Source of the DNA: Parastagonospora avenae f. sp. tritici 18332-5
Lineage: Eukaryota; Ascomycota; Dothideomycetes; Pleosporales; Phaeosphaeriaceae
Direction: 5' to 3'
DNA: 64,000 bases
Assembly (NCBI GenBank): GCA_022559985.1
Contig: JAFJTR010000073.1
Span: 1 to 64,000, forward strand
In this document: positions 10,634 to 22,743 of the stretch, piece after piece
Position numbering within the stretch: the first letter of the stretch is position 1
How the letters are laid out: each line of letters opens with the position of its first letter
Translations under genes and position numbers: made by a program
The notes under the pieces: generated by a model
What the model was told of the DNA's origin: nothing
Database searches by the model: none
What the model saw: the letters and a program-made list of their open reading frames with translations, nothing else

Positions 10634-11802
10634 TCAGGCATTATTGCACAACTGTAAAGTCCTCTGTAAATCCGCCCTACTGCCCATCATGTACCGATCC
10701 ATACCCACATTCAGATCATTTCCAGGATTCAACAGCGCTTTCCAAAACCCCTGGTTGATACAATACACGCCTGCATACATGTCCACAACTAATTTGCGTA
10801 GCCATTCGATCAGCTGCACAGAGGCCCCTTCCTCAAAGACCGCACGGTCTTTGGCGATGATGTCGCTGATGTAGTGAACGGACCTCTTTGTGGGATTTGT
10901 GCGGAATTTGCGCATGTCAATGAGCATGCGGATCTTGAGCAGAGTGAGAGTGAAAAGATGGGACAGGTCAATTAGGCTAAGTTTCAGAAAGTCAATGACT
11001 GGTTCGAAGGCATCGTGGTCCTTGGTGGTGGCCTCCGCCTAGCCCCAGCAGTGATCGCAATCGGCTTGGCCGTGTTCGCGCCACCAGACGAGGAAGTCGT
11101 AGCATTCCTGGTCGCGGCCGAGGCGCAGATAAAGAGGTGGTATGATGCTGCGCATGCTTTGGTTGTCGTTGTGGTTGAGACGCAGCATGTCGAGGCTGTG
11201 CTCGAGTGCGGCTTCGACTGCGTGTTTTGTGTTGATCTTCGACAGCGCATCGACTAGGGTATAACGTGCTGTCATGTATGGCCGTGTGCCTTTGTAGCCC
11301 CAGAAGCGGCCCATGTCTTCCCCACCTGCTTCGAAAGCGTTGGGTGGTGTATCGATGTTTCCGGCGTGAGCGCGTAGAGTGATGTCTTGCGCCTCGAGCC
11401 TAGTACGCTCCTTTTTGGTTTTGATACATGCTGCATTGTGTGCTGGTCTGTCGATGACCTGGTGCTCTTGGCTGCAGTACGAGACGACTTTGCATCCTCC
11501 GCATCGGCTGGTGTTTGTTGTCGAGCGACACAGGTGACATCCTTCGATGAGACGATTCGAGACGTTGAACTCGATGCTCACGTTGGGGTTTCGTGGTTCG
11601 GTCTGGCTGTCTGGAAAGCCAACTGCCTCTGCGGCTTTGTACTCCCTTATGCCAGCAGCGTCTTTCACACAGTGTGTCAGTGGGCGACCAACAACTTCAT
11701 CACTGGGTGCGACATACCTTCTTGCGCGCATTGCTGAATATAGCTCAGCAAGTCGCTAGGAAGCCCGGTTGAGGCGGTGCGAAAAGCGTCCGTCCCTTCC
11801 AT
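10634..11802 (-). pseudogene. MYND zinc-finger protein interrupted by one in-frame TAG
   Basis: Exons 11802-11718 and 11661-10634 flank a 56-bp intron (GTATGT...AAAG). The MYND finger is complete: C70-x2-C73, C82-x2-C85, C91, H95, H103, C107. After residue 235 (DCDHCWG) a TAG at 11041-11039 stops translation. The same frame then stays open for 134 more codons (DAFEPVIDFLKLSLIDL ... WLRKLVVDMYAGVYCINQGF) to a TGA at 10636-10634. From memory of fungal MYND proteins the C-terminal part belongs to the same protein. A 69-bp in-frame intron that would remove the stop needs a poor GTCTGG donor and would delete a conserved-looking VWW segment. Alternatives are a C-terminally truncated 235-aa protein, stop readthrough, or a sequence error. 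Confidence 0.7.
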
Positions 11803-12104
11803 CTCGTCGTGGCTTGGATGCTGTGTAGATGACAGTGTAGAAACAGCGTGTGTGCGAAAGGGGTCGAAGAAGCGGTGAAAAGCTCAGAAGCAGGGCTATG
11901 AAGCCGATCTAGCTTGACCTCGGTCTTTGGAAAATCAAAGTCTCAATATATTGCTAATATATTAGGAAAAGGTATCTTCAAAAGAAGTGGAAATTGACGA
12001 CGTGTTAAGCACTGCAACAGTGTCGCCCCGTCAATGCACACTGCTAGGTATGGGATATCAGGATTAAGTAGCGGAAATTCTGATCATGATATGATCGTGA
12101 TGAT

Positions 12105-12140
12105 AACATGATTAGAACATGTTACAAACATGTTTAGAAC
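12105..12140. repeat. Two direct copies of AACATG(A/T)TTAGAAC
   Basis: Copies at 12105-12118 and 12127-12140 differ by one base and start 22 bp apart. The inner sequence GAACATGTT is self-complementary at its core. Confidence 0.6.
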
Positions 12141-12267
12141 GTATCCTCATGCTACTGCTTGCACGCCGAGGCAGATTAGAGAGGCTGTGGTAACGTATCG
12201 TATAAAACCTGAGAAGAGAGAAAAAAACTAAAGAATACAAGATGTGAAAAGAACTAGGATGAAGTTG

Positions 12268-12335
12268 GAATGCGTTTGAAATGCATTTGTGATAAATCTG
12301 AGATGCATCTGAGATGAATCTGGGATCGAGTAGCG
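12268..12335. repeat. Degenerate 11-13 bp repeat (TCTGAGATGCA-like)
   Basis: About five imperfect units of the type (T)TTGAAATGCAT, TCTGAGATGCA and TCTGAGATGAA follow one another. Confidence 0.5.
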
Positions 12336-13327
12336 TTGAAGTCAGATTCCAACACCAGCACCAATACCAACACTAAAACTATCATCCCAGTCATGCGACA
12401 GCACCAATGTATCAATCAACTGTGTCTCAAAACAAATTTACAGGATGCGATACTAGCAATGCACAATATGTAGTTCTTCGTACGCTCTCGGCACGATATC
12501 GCGCGCAAACTTCCAATCTTTCGGCCTAAATCATTGTAACATCCATGATAACAAAAGGGCTTGAAAAGCCTTTTATTTTCAGTTGCCAGAGAGTGCGTGA
12601 GTGGCACAGCATCTCCCAGAAACCTGGGCTGGAACACGCGACGCTTTCCAACATCTATCCTGACGATCAGAACTCTCTCTTATTCCACACAACTGCGCGA
12701 TCTTGGAATGTGTTTGTATTTTTTGCCACACTTGGTAAGATTCCTGAATGCAGCGTTGCTGCTCACAGGAGCAGATCGTCTGCGCTATATGGTACTACAG
12801 CACGCATTGGGCACAATTCATTCTCCCTGTCGGATCACAAGTATCGTCAATATCTCAACTACGCGATCAGGCGCACTGATCTCGGTCACGCGGTCAGACG
12901 CGCTGATCGCGGCGTCCGAGCAGCGCTCAGACCATAACCCCTGAGCCCATCTCTTCTGTAGTACTCCTCCTTAGTACAATCAAGTCAACAACAATCACCG
13001 AACAGAATGCATTCCTAGTTATCGTTATTTCCTTTCAGCACTAGTTCGAGACCCTACCAACACTCCCGCTACTTTAAGGATATGAGTTACAACATTACCA
13101 TGAAAGCACTGATAACAAGAGCGCGGGGTTTGGGAAGGGACGTCTTGGACTAACTATATGTAACCTGGTGCCGCAGTCTATTGGAATTCAGTGTGCAATC
13201 AAGCCATTTCCAGCAACAGCAACATCTCATCGCAACGTCCTTCGACAAATCAAGTCCAATACCAGGAGCCCTCAGAACAACCTCGAAGACCTCCCAGCTC
13301 ATTCAATGCCTTCCATTTCTCCACCCT

Positions 13328-14217
13328 CTACGGCAAAACATACCCCCCATCAATAATACAATCACTCCCCGTCATATAACTACTCGCGCTACTCGCCAAA
13401 TACAAAAACAGCCCCTTAATCTCCTTGACATCCCCCTGTCTGCCCAGCGGAATCATCCTCAATCCCTCCGTAATAACTTGCGGCCCCGCCCCCATCTTCG
13501 TGTCAAAGAACCCGGGACTCACCACATTCACCCGCGCAAATTCGCGCCACTCGCGCGCCAGACTCTTGCCTAGGTGCGACACAAACGCCTTGGTGCCGTT
13601 GTATATAGGCTGGTCGATGGGCACGTTGACGATGTGTGCGGAGATGCTGGATGTCAGTATCAGGTTGCCGAAGCCTTGGGCGGCGAAGATTTCGCCGGCG
13701 TATTTGGCGCTGAAGACGACGCCGTCGATGTTAGTGGCCATCAGGTTCCTGTATGCTTCGAGGGATTGTTGGAGCAGGGGCTGGGAATCGCCGGTGCCGG
13801 CATTGGCGACGAAGACGTCGAGTTTGCCGAAGTCGGATACGACTTGCTTGATTGTGGCCTGTACGGCGGAGGCGTCGGTTACGTTGACGCTGTAGGCTTT
13901 GGTTTTGACGCCGTGTTCTTGGGAGAGCTTTTCGGCGCGTTTGATAGCGGCGGAGTTTCTGGAGGTGGATGTTAGAGGGGGTCACGTGGGTGGTTGAGGA
14001 AAATGGAGGAGATGTACGAATTGTACCATAGTGCGACGTCTCCACCGGCTTCTGCCATGGCGTCTGCAACTGCACCACCAATACCCTCAGCAGCGCCCGT
14101 GACGATAATTACTTTGCCCTTCATGCTGAATTGCTGCATGACATTTGTCGGCGTGTCGGGTATAGGCTTGGGGAAGCCCGGGCGAGGAGTTTGGCATTCT
14201 TCGATGGACATAGACAT
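13328..14217 (-). CDS. Short-chain dehydrogenase/reductase (sorbose/L-xylulose reductase-like)
   Basis: This NAD(P)-dependent classical SDR has 276 aa in exons 14217-14018 and 13958-13328, with a 59-bp intron (GTACAT...CAG) after ALWYN. It has the cofactor glycine motif TGAAEGIGG at about residue 40, VANAG, and the catalytic triad S173, Y186 and K190 (YNGTKAF). GGYVLP closes the family fold. The leader TPRPGFPKPIPDTPTNVMQQFSM and ALWYNSNSAAIKRAEKL resemble the fungal group of sorbose reductase/L-xylulose reductase-like and mannitol dehydrogenase-like enzymes, so a ketose-polyol reduction is likely. The exact substrate is not readable. It is probably soluble and cytosolic. The MFS gene lies upstream on the same strand. 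Confidence 0.9.
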
Positions 14218-14666
14218 ATTGGCGGTACTGGAGAGACGTGTTCAGAAGGAAAGCTGAAGTATTGCAATGCGAGAAAGGGATGTGGTCAAGATTAATGTAT
14301 AGATGGTGCCTCTTATACGCGTGAGATGTAGACGAATGAGGAAGCTTTGACGAGCATACATAGCAAGACTTACAAGTGGCTTTCTCTGAAGCCATGCTGG
14401 ATAAATTGCGGAGAAAAGCTGCCCCGCAACTAGACTTCTGGTCCACACTTGCGTCATCTCGTGGTGTTGCGGGGGACTGTCGTCCGGAGACTAGATCCAC
14501 ATGATTGGCTGAGGTCGCGTTACTGTATAGGTAGTTCCCGGGCTCGGCATACCTTCCTCCGCACACTCACAACAAGATTGATGCGGTGCGCGCGTTTCCA
14601 AAATCTGAACATGTCCGGCTTGTAGAAGGTCTGAAAATTAGATATTAAATGTATACGTGCAGCGTT
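14218..14666. other. Intergenic region between SDR promoter and MFS 3' end
   Basis: About 450 bp with no coding signal beyond chance ORFs. It should hold the SDR promoter and the MFS 3' end. Confidence 0.5.
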
Positions 14667-16893
14667 TCACTGCTCCTTGCTCTTCTCCTTCTGAGTTTCT
14701 CTTGCCGCCTCTTCGCCCTCCGTCGTACTTCCACTATGCGTTTCGGCCGCCTCCTCTTGAGTATAGCGACTCTCCTCGTCCCTTCGCTTATCCTGCTCAA
14801 TGTCCGGTGCAGGCGCAAACTTGCTCTTTGCTCGAATCCTCTTGCCAAAAATGTAGAAAACTACGGGCATAGGTACCAATACGAGCGCGACGCAGCCAAG
14901 TAGAGTGGCTGCCCATTGGATGCCCATGCCGTTGAACATGTATGTCGCAAAGAGTGGAAATATGCCTCCAAAGATGGATCTCATGAAGGTATTTGCAGCG
15001 ATGGCGGATGCGGCAAACATGAGATATGCGTCCACCAGATAGTTGAGCAGGGATAAGAAGATGGAGAAGATGCCAAAGCCGGTGAGCAAACCAGAGAGAA
15101 CAGGCACGATCCAGTGCACGTTCCCCGAGTACCCACTCCAACCGAACCAGAAGAGGCCACCAGTGAAGAGGGCTCCGCCGACCATACTGATGGGGAGGCG
15201 CCATTCAGGTACCGGAATGTTGTTGTTTGCTTCCAGCTTCTTCACATAGCGGGGATTGGTCGTGATAATGATGATGAAGGCGATGATTTCTCCGACAACC
15301 ATACCGAAATATGCGAGTCCGGCCACGCCTGGGCTCCAGCCGTATACGCCTTGGAATACTAGTGCGTACGCGGTCAGGAAGAGGTAGAGTAGGCCATCTG
15401 GCTTCTCGTTAGCAAAGAGTTCATGCATCTTGATGGTCTACACTTACAGATGAAGCTCATGTACAGCGTAATGAGCAGCACGATGGGCTCTGTGAACAAG
15501 ATGCGCATCGGACGACTGATGTTGCGTACGATCAGCTCCTTGAAGTCGACTTCGATTTCCTCCTGCTTAGCATGAATGCCCCAGTTCTTTGTTCTTCTCC
15601 TGAGCTCAGCGGCCTTGTTGATGAGTACGACAGGCGGGTAGGTCTCCTCCATGAAGAGTAGAAGCAGCCCGAGAGCGATAAAGCCCATGAAACTGCTTAT
15701 GTATTCGGTCCAGCGCCAGCCGAGACTGCTTGATGTGATGAAGCCGCCAATGAAGGGAGCGAGCAAAGGGCCCATGAAGACGGTGGCCGAGAAAACAGCG
15801 ACAGCCATACCGCGCAGCTTGTTGTCGAACATATCGGCGAAGACTGCGGCGACAATAGCAAGCGGACTGGAGCCGAAGAGACCGGCGAAGAAGCGGCAGA
15901 TGAGGATGGTTTGGAGGTCTTTGCCTACGGCAACGGCAATGCTGAAAATGGAGAAGCCAAAAGCGGCGATGATGATGGGAGGTTTGCGGCCGTACAATTC
16001 ACTCCAAGGTGCCCAGATCTGTGGTGTGTTAGCTAATGGCAGCGCAATGCGGTGTATTCCAGTAAAAAACGTACCAGAGGTCCGAAGGCATAACCAAAGA
16101 CAAACAGACTCGTCCCGAGCGTGCCGACTTCGTTGATGACACCAAACTCTCTTGATACCGGTGCAATGGCAGCGGAGAAGATACTCGATCCCATGGTAGC
16201 GGCAAGCGCATCAAAGGCCAGAATCGCGCCAATGATCAGCTTCTTCTTCATGGGCCAGTTCTGCGCATGCAACGGGTCGTCGACGCCCTCAAACTCGACA
16301 ACATATTCCTCGCGATCGGGTAGAGGCGGTGGGAAGGGTTTCCCAGCTCCCAGACCTGGCAATGCCCTTTCAGTGCGTCGACGCGAGAGAGTCTGTGTGA
16401 GACGCGAGGGTGTCTGTGCTGCTCCAACAGTTCCAGCATGTTGGCTGCGGTGTGTCTCGATACGGCGGATGGCTTCTGGGTGGCGCTCGGTAGGATGGAG
16501 GTGAAGGATGTTGCCGCTCGAGGCTTGCGAGGTGACGGTGGCTGCGCGGTCGCGTCCAGTTGAATGCGCAGTTCGAATTTCTTCGAGGCGCGCGCCATCT
16601 TGCGTCGAAGCTGAGGACGAGCTGGAGGACGAGGATGCGCTGCTCTGTCGCGATAGCGGGGTCGCAACTTCCTCCAACTCTAGCTGTGGTAGGGGCGATG
16701 CGGCTTTCACAGGTCGTTGTTGTTGCCCCTCCCCCCTCTCTTTTTCCATGCGCGTGCGCTCCTCAAAGTTAACGTCGTTCTTGTGCAACTCTGCATATTC
16801 GCTGCGAAACTGGCGATTCGGGTCCCATTGCGAGTATTCAGACGGATTGGCGTCGGCGCGATTGCGAAGAATTTCGTAGTCTTCTTCCTGCAT
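14667..16893 (-). CDS. MFS transporter, DHA1 type (polyamine/drug exporter-like)
   Basis: This is a 12-TM proton antiporter of the plasma membrane, about 706 aa. Exons are 16893-16075, 16018-15448 and 15397-14667, with introns of 56 and 50 bp (GTACGT...CAG and GTAAGT...CAG); splicing restores FGPL-IWAPWSELYGRKPP and YMSFI-YGLLYLFLTAY. The ELYGRKPP stretch is the MFS motif A loop, and VFSATVFMGPLLAPFIGGF is the DHA1 motif C region. About 260 residues of Ser/Arg-rich hydrophilic N-tail precede the first membrane span, which is long for the family, and an acidic-basic C-tail ends the protein. The start at 16893 (MQEEDYEILRNRADANPSEY) is chosen over the upstream GTG/ATG because the preceding 67 codons look non-coding. 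Confidence 0.9.
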
Positions 16894-19800
16894 GGTCGCA
16901 GATTTCCGAATATCGTGTCGCAAGCAATCCTGGGCGTCGTCTCCTTGTAAATGTTTTCTGTTGCTTAAAGCCGGCCGGATTGCCGAAACAAATCTTGCAC
17001 TGACGTCGCTCTCCTGTTGGGCGGTGGATCTCCCGTCGAAACCTCGAGTAGCGTCTACGCTATCTTCTTTCAATAATAGAAAGCTGAAGGACAATTGCTT
17101 TCCAGCAAAGAAGACATCCTATTTGCACTATGCCCGCCTTGCATCCCAATCATGAGTAATCCAGTGGCTTGTTCGGTATTTGGTACACCCTCATCACGCA
17201 TGCAAAAGCCGGATGCGCACGACGTGAAGTGCATGTCTCCTAATGGCCACCCCGGTCGTTGGGCTCTTAGCTAGTCTCCGGGGGCCACGACCCTGCCTCA
17301 GTCAGCCATCTGTGGTTACGCGAGTAGCAGGCGATTGATTTGTGCCTGCAAAGAATGTATCTGTAATGTTCAGAGGGTTACAGCGGAAACTTCGGACTGC
17401 ATACGTCATTGGCTGGAACGGCGCTAGCGTGCTGTGTAAGCAGCCGCTTCAACGAGGCTTCAAAGTCCGTCATGATGCGTAGCGTCACCTCTACTCCTAC
17501 CTCGTAGCGACGATATGCGCAGATGATTTGACTTCTCGATTGATGCGGCCGATGACTTCTCCGTGTCATTGTTGAGTCTTGGCATCATGGTCCAGAAGAT
17601 ATTACTACTTCCCGCGTGATGTCTCAGCAACTCTCTATGGTACGGTGCGTCTATCCTAGTCCCCGACTTTGATCACCAGATGCAATGTAGAATGTCCACC
17701 ACGGCACTGTATATTGGTTCCGGTTTCAGTGCTGAATCAATTTGCAACGTCCTATTTGCAGCAATGCTGGGTTCGGACAGGTTCCGGGTCTCGTCTGTGG
17801 AGGACGCGTCCGCCGCTGGTTCATCGTCAAGCACCTGAAGTGGCAACGCCATTTCTGACTCGAGATTTTATACACTTCGAACCAAAGCGAACCATGTCCG
17901 CGCACTTTGGCGCTCGGCGCATGAAATTGCGGCCGTTACACCATTGCCGCACTCGCTTAATGTTTGCTTTTCAAAGTTCCGACTCCTGGGAACAAGGAAA
18001 AAGAAATATAGCGTGCCAGTCATACCTTTTTCGTTGCCTGTTGCAGTGGTTAGTGCAACGTCCGCTAGTTCCCCGGAGTGACAGCTCGCTTGAAGTTTCA
18101 AAAAGGCTTGAGAACGGAAACTTTTCAATGACGATCTTGACGTGCATAAGCGATGTGTGGATGACCGTTGGCTTCAAGATTGTACGAGCAAGTCATCACA
18201 TCAATCTGGGCCATGGTCGCTAAAACAGACGATGAGCGATTGGTGTACCAACCACTTTCAACTGACAAAGCTTTAATCCACACTCGTAGCAGATACCTCA
18301 AATACAGCACGTCAGACACGTGGTGGCCGAGAGGACGAATTAGGGCTCCGAAATGTCGGTATTTGGAAAAGCTGTGGATCCTGCACGGTCAAACGTGACG
18401 GCCCGGTGAACGCGCTCGCGCTTGCCCGTCTTGGTCGACGTCGCCTACCTTTTTGTGGCAATCCCATGCCAACGTCCCCACACGCCTATTCCTGCATGTC
18501 TCCTCCACGCAACATCGTCGCCCGATCCAAACAGCAGCGGTTGCTTACTGCCGCGACTCATCTGATGCTACGCTCAATCTGTTGAGCGGCCGGGCACTGC
18601 CTCATGGCGAATTGACACTCGATCTAGCACCAGTACGCGTAACAAGTAGATCAGACTCGTCTCCTCTGCCACAAACCAAGACGAAAACTAGCCATGAGGC
18701 TGGCCAATATGGCCCGTCATGATCTCAACGGTCCTCCTACTTTCCGTCGTCCCAAGCATTGAATCGAAGGGTGCTTTTTCATGCATGCGTCCCTAAACGA
18801 CACCGCTATTACTGAATCTGCATTGGCGCTCTCAGCCCGAGGCATGCGTGTCGGCTTCTAATCCCGCATGCACACCTTTAGCAGCCTTACCAGCGCGAGG
18901 CTCTTGTTTGCCATCATCTCGAGCCCTGAACCTAAACGGCAATCCCCAGGACGAGGGTCGTAGAGATGTTGGCAAAGCGTCCGAGCGCTGTAATTTCTTC
19001 TCTCCAGCCAAACACAATGCAGGAAATAAATGCTTGTCTTGCTTCCTCGTTTTGTGTGCCATTCCAAGGACTACGCGAGCCGGATCACTGGGACTGCACC
19101 TCTTCGAGATAAATGACTTCGGGAGGGAATGATGATTTCATCGCCATCTATACTTCACATATTCAGTCATACCTGCATACTTCATTTCCCCAAAACTACA
19201 AGGACTTGCTCAACAACCATCGGATGAGCAAAATCGTATTCACAGAGCTTGTGCGTGATGATGATAGGGTCCCAATCATACCGAGAACATAGCTTTTCAT
19301 CCACGAATGAGGCTGGCCAAGCGTCCAGGAATGTTCCGAGGCCTGTCCCACTAGTTCACGGCTAGACCGTTTCCGCGATCACTTTAACCATTTACGTCCA
19401 CGTGGCGGACACCTCCAACTTGACACAAAAAGAAAAGAAAATACTGGACTGGATTTTATGCAGAAACTGGATTGGGCGACGGGCGCATCATACTGCTGTA
19501 CGCCCCCGTCCCAATCAAATGTAAGGGGCAGCCTGCCCTGATAAACTCCAGTTCTTGAGAAGTAAAATGCTGAGGCTGCACTATTCATATCAACCAAAGT
19601 TGGGGCCCGAAGATCTCTATGCTTCAAAGTCAAAGCACAGTAGTATTCGCAAGTCACTACTCTAACAGCCTTGGGCGGCACCTGGTACGCCTGGCCGGGT
19701 GTAAGAGTAGTCTGGGTACCCTGCCGACGAACCACCGCTTGGGCTCCCGATTAGGCCTAGCTTCAGGTCCAAGGAGTGGAGAAGACGTGGGGACTCGAGA

Positions 19801-20039
19801 AACGTCGCATTGATCATATTGGCTGAAACGACGAGTTGCTTTTGTCGAAAAAGAAGAGCCCTAGTTCACAGCTGACATCAAGGGTACACAACTACCGACA
19901 GTATGTCACGTAAATCACGGCAGGAAGCCGCGATGCACTTATTGCAGGCATATTCCCCGTTCCAACTTTTTCCATAAACTCAATACTTCTCTCACCTCGA
20001 TCTTGTACCACCCACGCCTCGCAAGTGAAAATCATCACG
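16894..20039. other. 3.1-kb region without a supportable gene
   Basis: Both neighbouring genes read away from this region, so it must contain two divergent promoters. The longest ORFs (184 codons at 17669-18223 plus; 118 codons at 19379-19735 minus) have no motif, signal peptide or family look, and overlap antisense ORFs. I see no repeat or RNA gene. Confidence 0.5.
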
Positions 20040-21682
20040 ATGCCCGGTGGACTTAGCCCTCCTCTTGACGTCGTGCTGGCCTGGCCAGCACCAAACTATG
20101 CCAACCCAGAGAGGAGACCGAACACTATGCTGCTTGTCTCGTGTATCTGGGGTCCGATCACAGTCGCACTCCTCTTCGCACGACTCTGGGTCAGGATATT
20201 TCATCAGCGGAACCCAGGTTGGGACGACTGGTTGATGCTTGCTGCAATTGTGAGGGAAAGCCGACGCTGGTCTCAATCGTCACTAACCTCGTCAGATTCC
20301 TACCATTGCATTGACCATACTGTTTCCCCTCAGTAAGCTTACCACTCTCTCGGCATGGCCGTTGCTCATCAGATGCAGCTGTAGCCCAAGGCTTCGACAG
20401 ACACATCTGGGACATTGATGTTATCAAAGAGAGCAAAACGCTCGTCGCCTCGCGCAAGTATGTTTTGGCCATAGAATGCATCTTTTGCGGAGCGGCCGGA
20501 ATGATCAAAATCTCTATCCTTCTATTCTACCGCCGCCTCTCATCGCGCGTCGTGTCGAAAGCTTTCCGCTGGACGACCTGGGCCTCCATCGGCTTCATCA
20601 TCGCCTACACTATTGCCCTCACACTCGCGCCCATTCTCGGATGTCAACCAGTATCTGCATTCTGGGATCAGGTCGATGTCCCCAAACGGCTGAAAGGCTA
20701 CAAGTATCATTGCTTTGATGAAGGAGCAGACCTGTTCGCTGCTGCCGTTATCTCGGCTGCACAAGACCTTCTCACTGCTGTGCTGCCCACCTTTCTCTAC
20801 TGGAACTTGCAGATCTCGAAGAGAAAGAAGGTTGCATTATTCGGTATCTTCGCCATCGGCTATGGCGCTGTGGCACTCGGCGGTCTGCGTGCCTACTACT
20901 GCTGGTATACTTTCTACGAATCCTACGATGTCACCTGGTCCACCCACGATATCTTCTTCACGACACTCCTGGAGCTCCACGTAGGTGCATTCTGCGCCAA
21001 TGCTCCAACCCTGAAGGTCTTCTTCAAGCACTTCTTCCACGATAAGCTCACCTCGCCGTTCTCCTCAAAGACCTCGAAGAACTCCAGTCGTGTGGACAGC
21101 GCACACTCAAAATCGAGAACAATCGCCTCTACCAAAGGCTTGCTGAGCAAGGTCGCATCCCTCTTCGGCGCCTCTCGGAGCAAGAGCGGATATATCTCTA
21201 ACTCAAACACTTCGGTCTCGGTCGACGCCCACGGGGGTGTCAAAGTCCAGAAAGACATCGACGTCATCCGCTATCCCGCACTTGCCAATAAGGCAACGGC
21301 CAATAAGCACACATCTGTCAACACGCTCAACATGCTCAACGCACACTACTACGACATCGAGATGGGCGATCTCACTGCCGAAGATGCCTCACACGCCTCC
21401 ACTGCGCGCACAACACGAAATTTCGAGGGCGACGAAATTAGCGCGCTACCACCTCTACCCAACTCGCCGGCTTCAACACACTCACGAAAGTCGTCGAGGA
21501 CCTTCTTCAGCGCGAGGCCACAAGATCCGCGATCCCTGGTGATACCGGAAGTACCTGAGTCGCCCCAACGAGCCATCCCAGCTTCAACGCAGGACGTGGA
21601 GCAGGACGCTGGTCGAACGCCTACACCAATGCCTACGCGGACATTGAACGAGCAGAGGCCGCAGTGGCAATCGTGGTCTTGA
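20040..21682 (+). CDS. Rhodopsin-domain / PTH11-like seven-TM membrane protein
   Basis: This integral membrane protein has about 518 aa in exons 20040-20249, 20296-20332 (only 37 bp) and 20373-21682. Introns are 46 and 40 bp. Splicing joins LMLAAI, IPTIALTILFPL and NAAVAQGFDRHIWDID into a continuous membrane domain. Seven hydrophobic spans, the HQRNPGWDDWLML loop, FCGAAGMIKISILLFYRR and TLAPILGCQPVSAFWDQ are typical of the fungal rhodopsin-like family (satratoxin SC1-like, PTH11-like) without a CFEM domain. A Ser/Thr-rich cytoplasmic tail of about 200 residues follows. Some members act in surface sensing, but the function here is unknown. The 40-bp intron is at the lower limit for fungi. Confidence 0.88.
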
Positions 21683-22743
21683 TGTTACAAGCGTGTTTGA
21701 ATTTCGAAAAGTTTATGATACCCCCACACACTCATTTTTTATCCAGCGTATCGATATCTAGGGCATGCAATTTTGATTGCATTGGGAATGGGAAACTGTG
21801 CCCAAGTGGCTATGGAATTTATGTATAATGTATTTAGGACACTGGCGTCGGTGGGACGTTGATATTGAATGTTTACTTCACGAAACCACAGCACTGCATT
21901 TCTTATCTGGTTGACTGTCGCAACTCAACTCCCTGCACGCCTCAATATTCAAACATCCAACCTACACACAAGCGAAATGCCCCGCCTTTCACGATCTGAA
22001 GCCAACACGATCACAAGATACACGATCGATCCCCCCGCCATCTCACCCACCTACGTCACACCCTCCCAGAAACGCCATGCTCGGCCCTAACCTACACCGC
22101 ACCTCAATCAAATACCAACACCCTATGCAAACCTTCCCACTCAGATCTTTCATCACATGGCCAACACGCCACCTCTATCCGGAGCAGCCATGTTCCGGCC
22201 TCGCGAGCCTCATTCGCGTCGATGAAATTCGGCCCGAGATGGCGGCGGTACTCCACAATCACGATGCTTGGCGAGGTGTTGGATCGGCGAGGCTGCGATT
22301 CAGTGGGAATATCGAATGCCGCCGGGAGTTGGAGATGGCGCGGGATCTAGATTGGGAAATGGAGTTGGGAATACGGTTACTCGATCTAGACGTGTAAGTG
22401 GGGGCGGGAGAATTGCGCTTAATACGGCATGTAATTCGATGGAAATGCTTATTAATCAGTGGTTCGATGGATGTATGTAGTCGGACCACTCATGAGGGTC
22501 AGTTCTGGTCATTTCATAGATGAGGAGTCAATTGAAGTACGGTAGGTATTTTACATTCCCACCAGTTCCATGCCCACTAGTCTTGTGCGACTAGATTTTG
22601 CTCGCTCTTTCATGTTGGAATGTTCAAGTTGCTTGATGCTTAAGGCAAGCTTCGATACGTCTGCTTTTCAATCGCTTGATGCTGACGATCATCCATCAAT
22701 ATGTCCACACCCACTTGGCAGTGTGCGCAAGATGCCTTCGGAA
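21683..22743. other. Intergenic region between convergent genes
   Basis: It holds the 3' ends of the rhodopsin-like gene and the F-box-like gene. Short plus-strand ORFs at 21977-22087 and 22077-22397 have no recognisable product. Confidence 0.45.

Larger units (their letters stand above)
11803..13327. other. Intergenic region with short repeats
   Basis: It contains the promoter of the MYND gene, an AT-palindromic patch near 11944-11963 (two AATATATT), the AACATG direct repeats and a GATGCATCTGA-type repeat. There is no credible ORF. The 12540-12940 plus-strand ORFs lack recognisable content. Confidence 0.5.

Noticed and set aside
11100..11175. In-frame 69-bp intron that would remove the MYND gene's TAG
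   Set aside because: Donor GTCTGG is poor, no clear branch point, and it would delete the conserved-looking VWW segment.
17669..18223. 184-codon plus-strand ORF
   Set aside because: No motif, signal peptide or family resemblance, and antisense frames overlap it.
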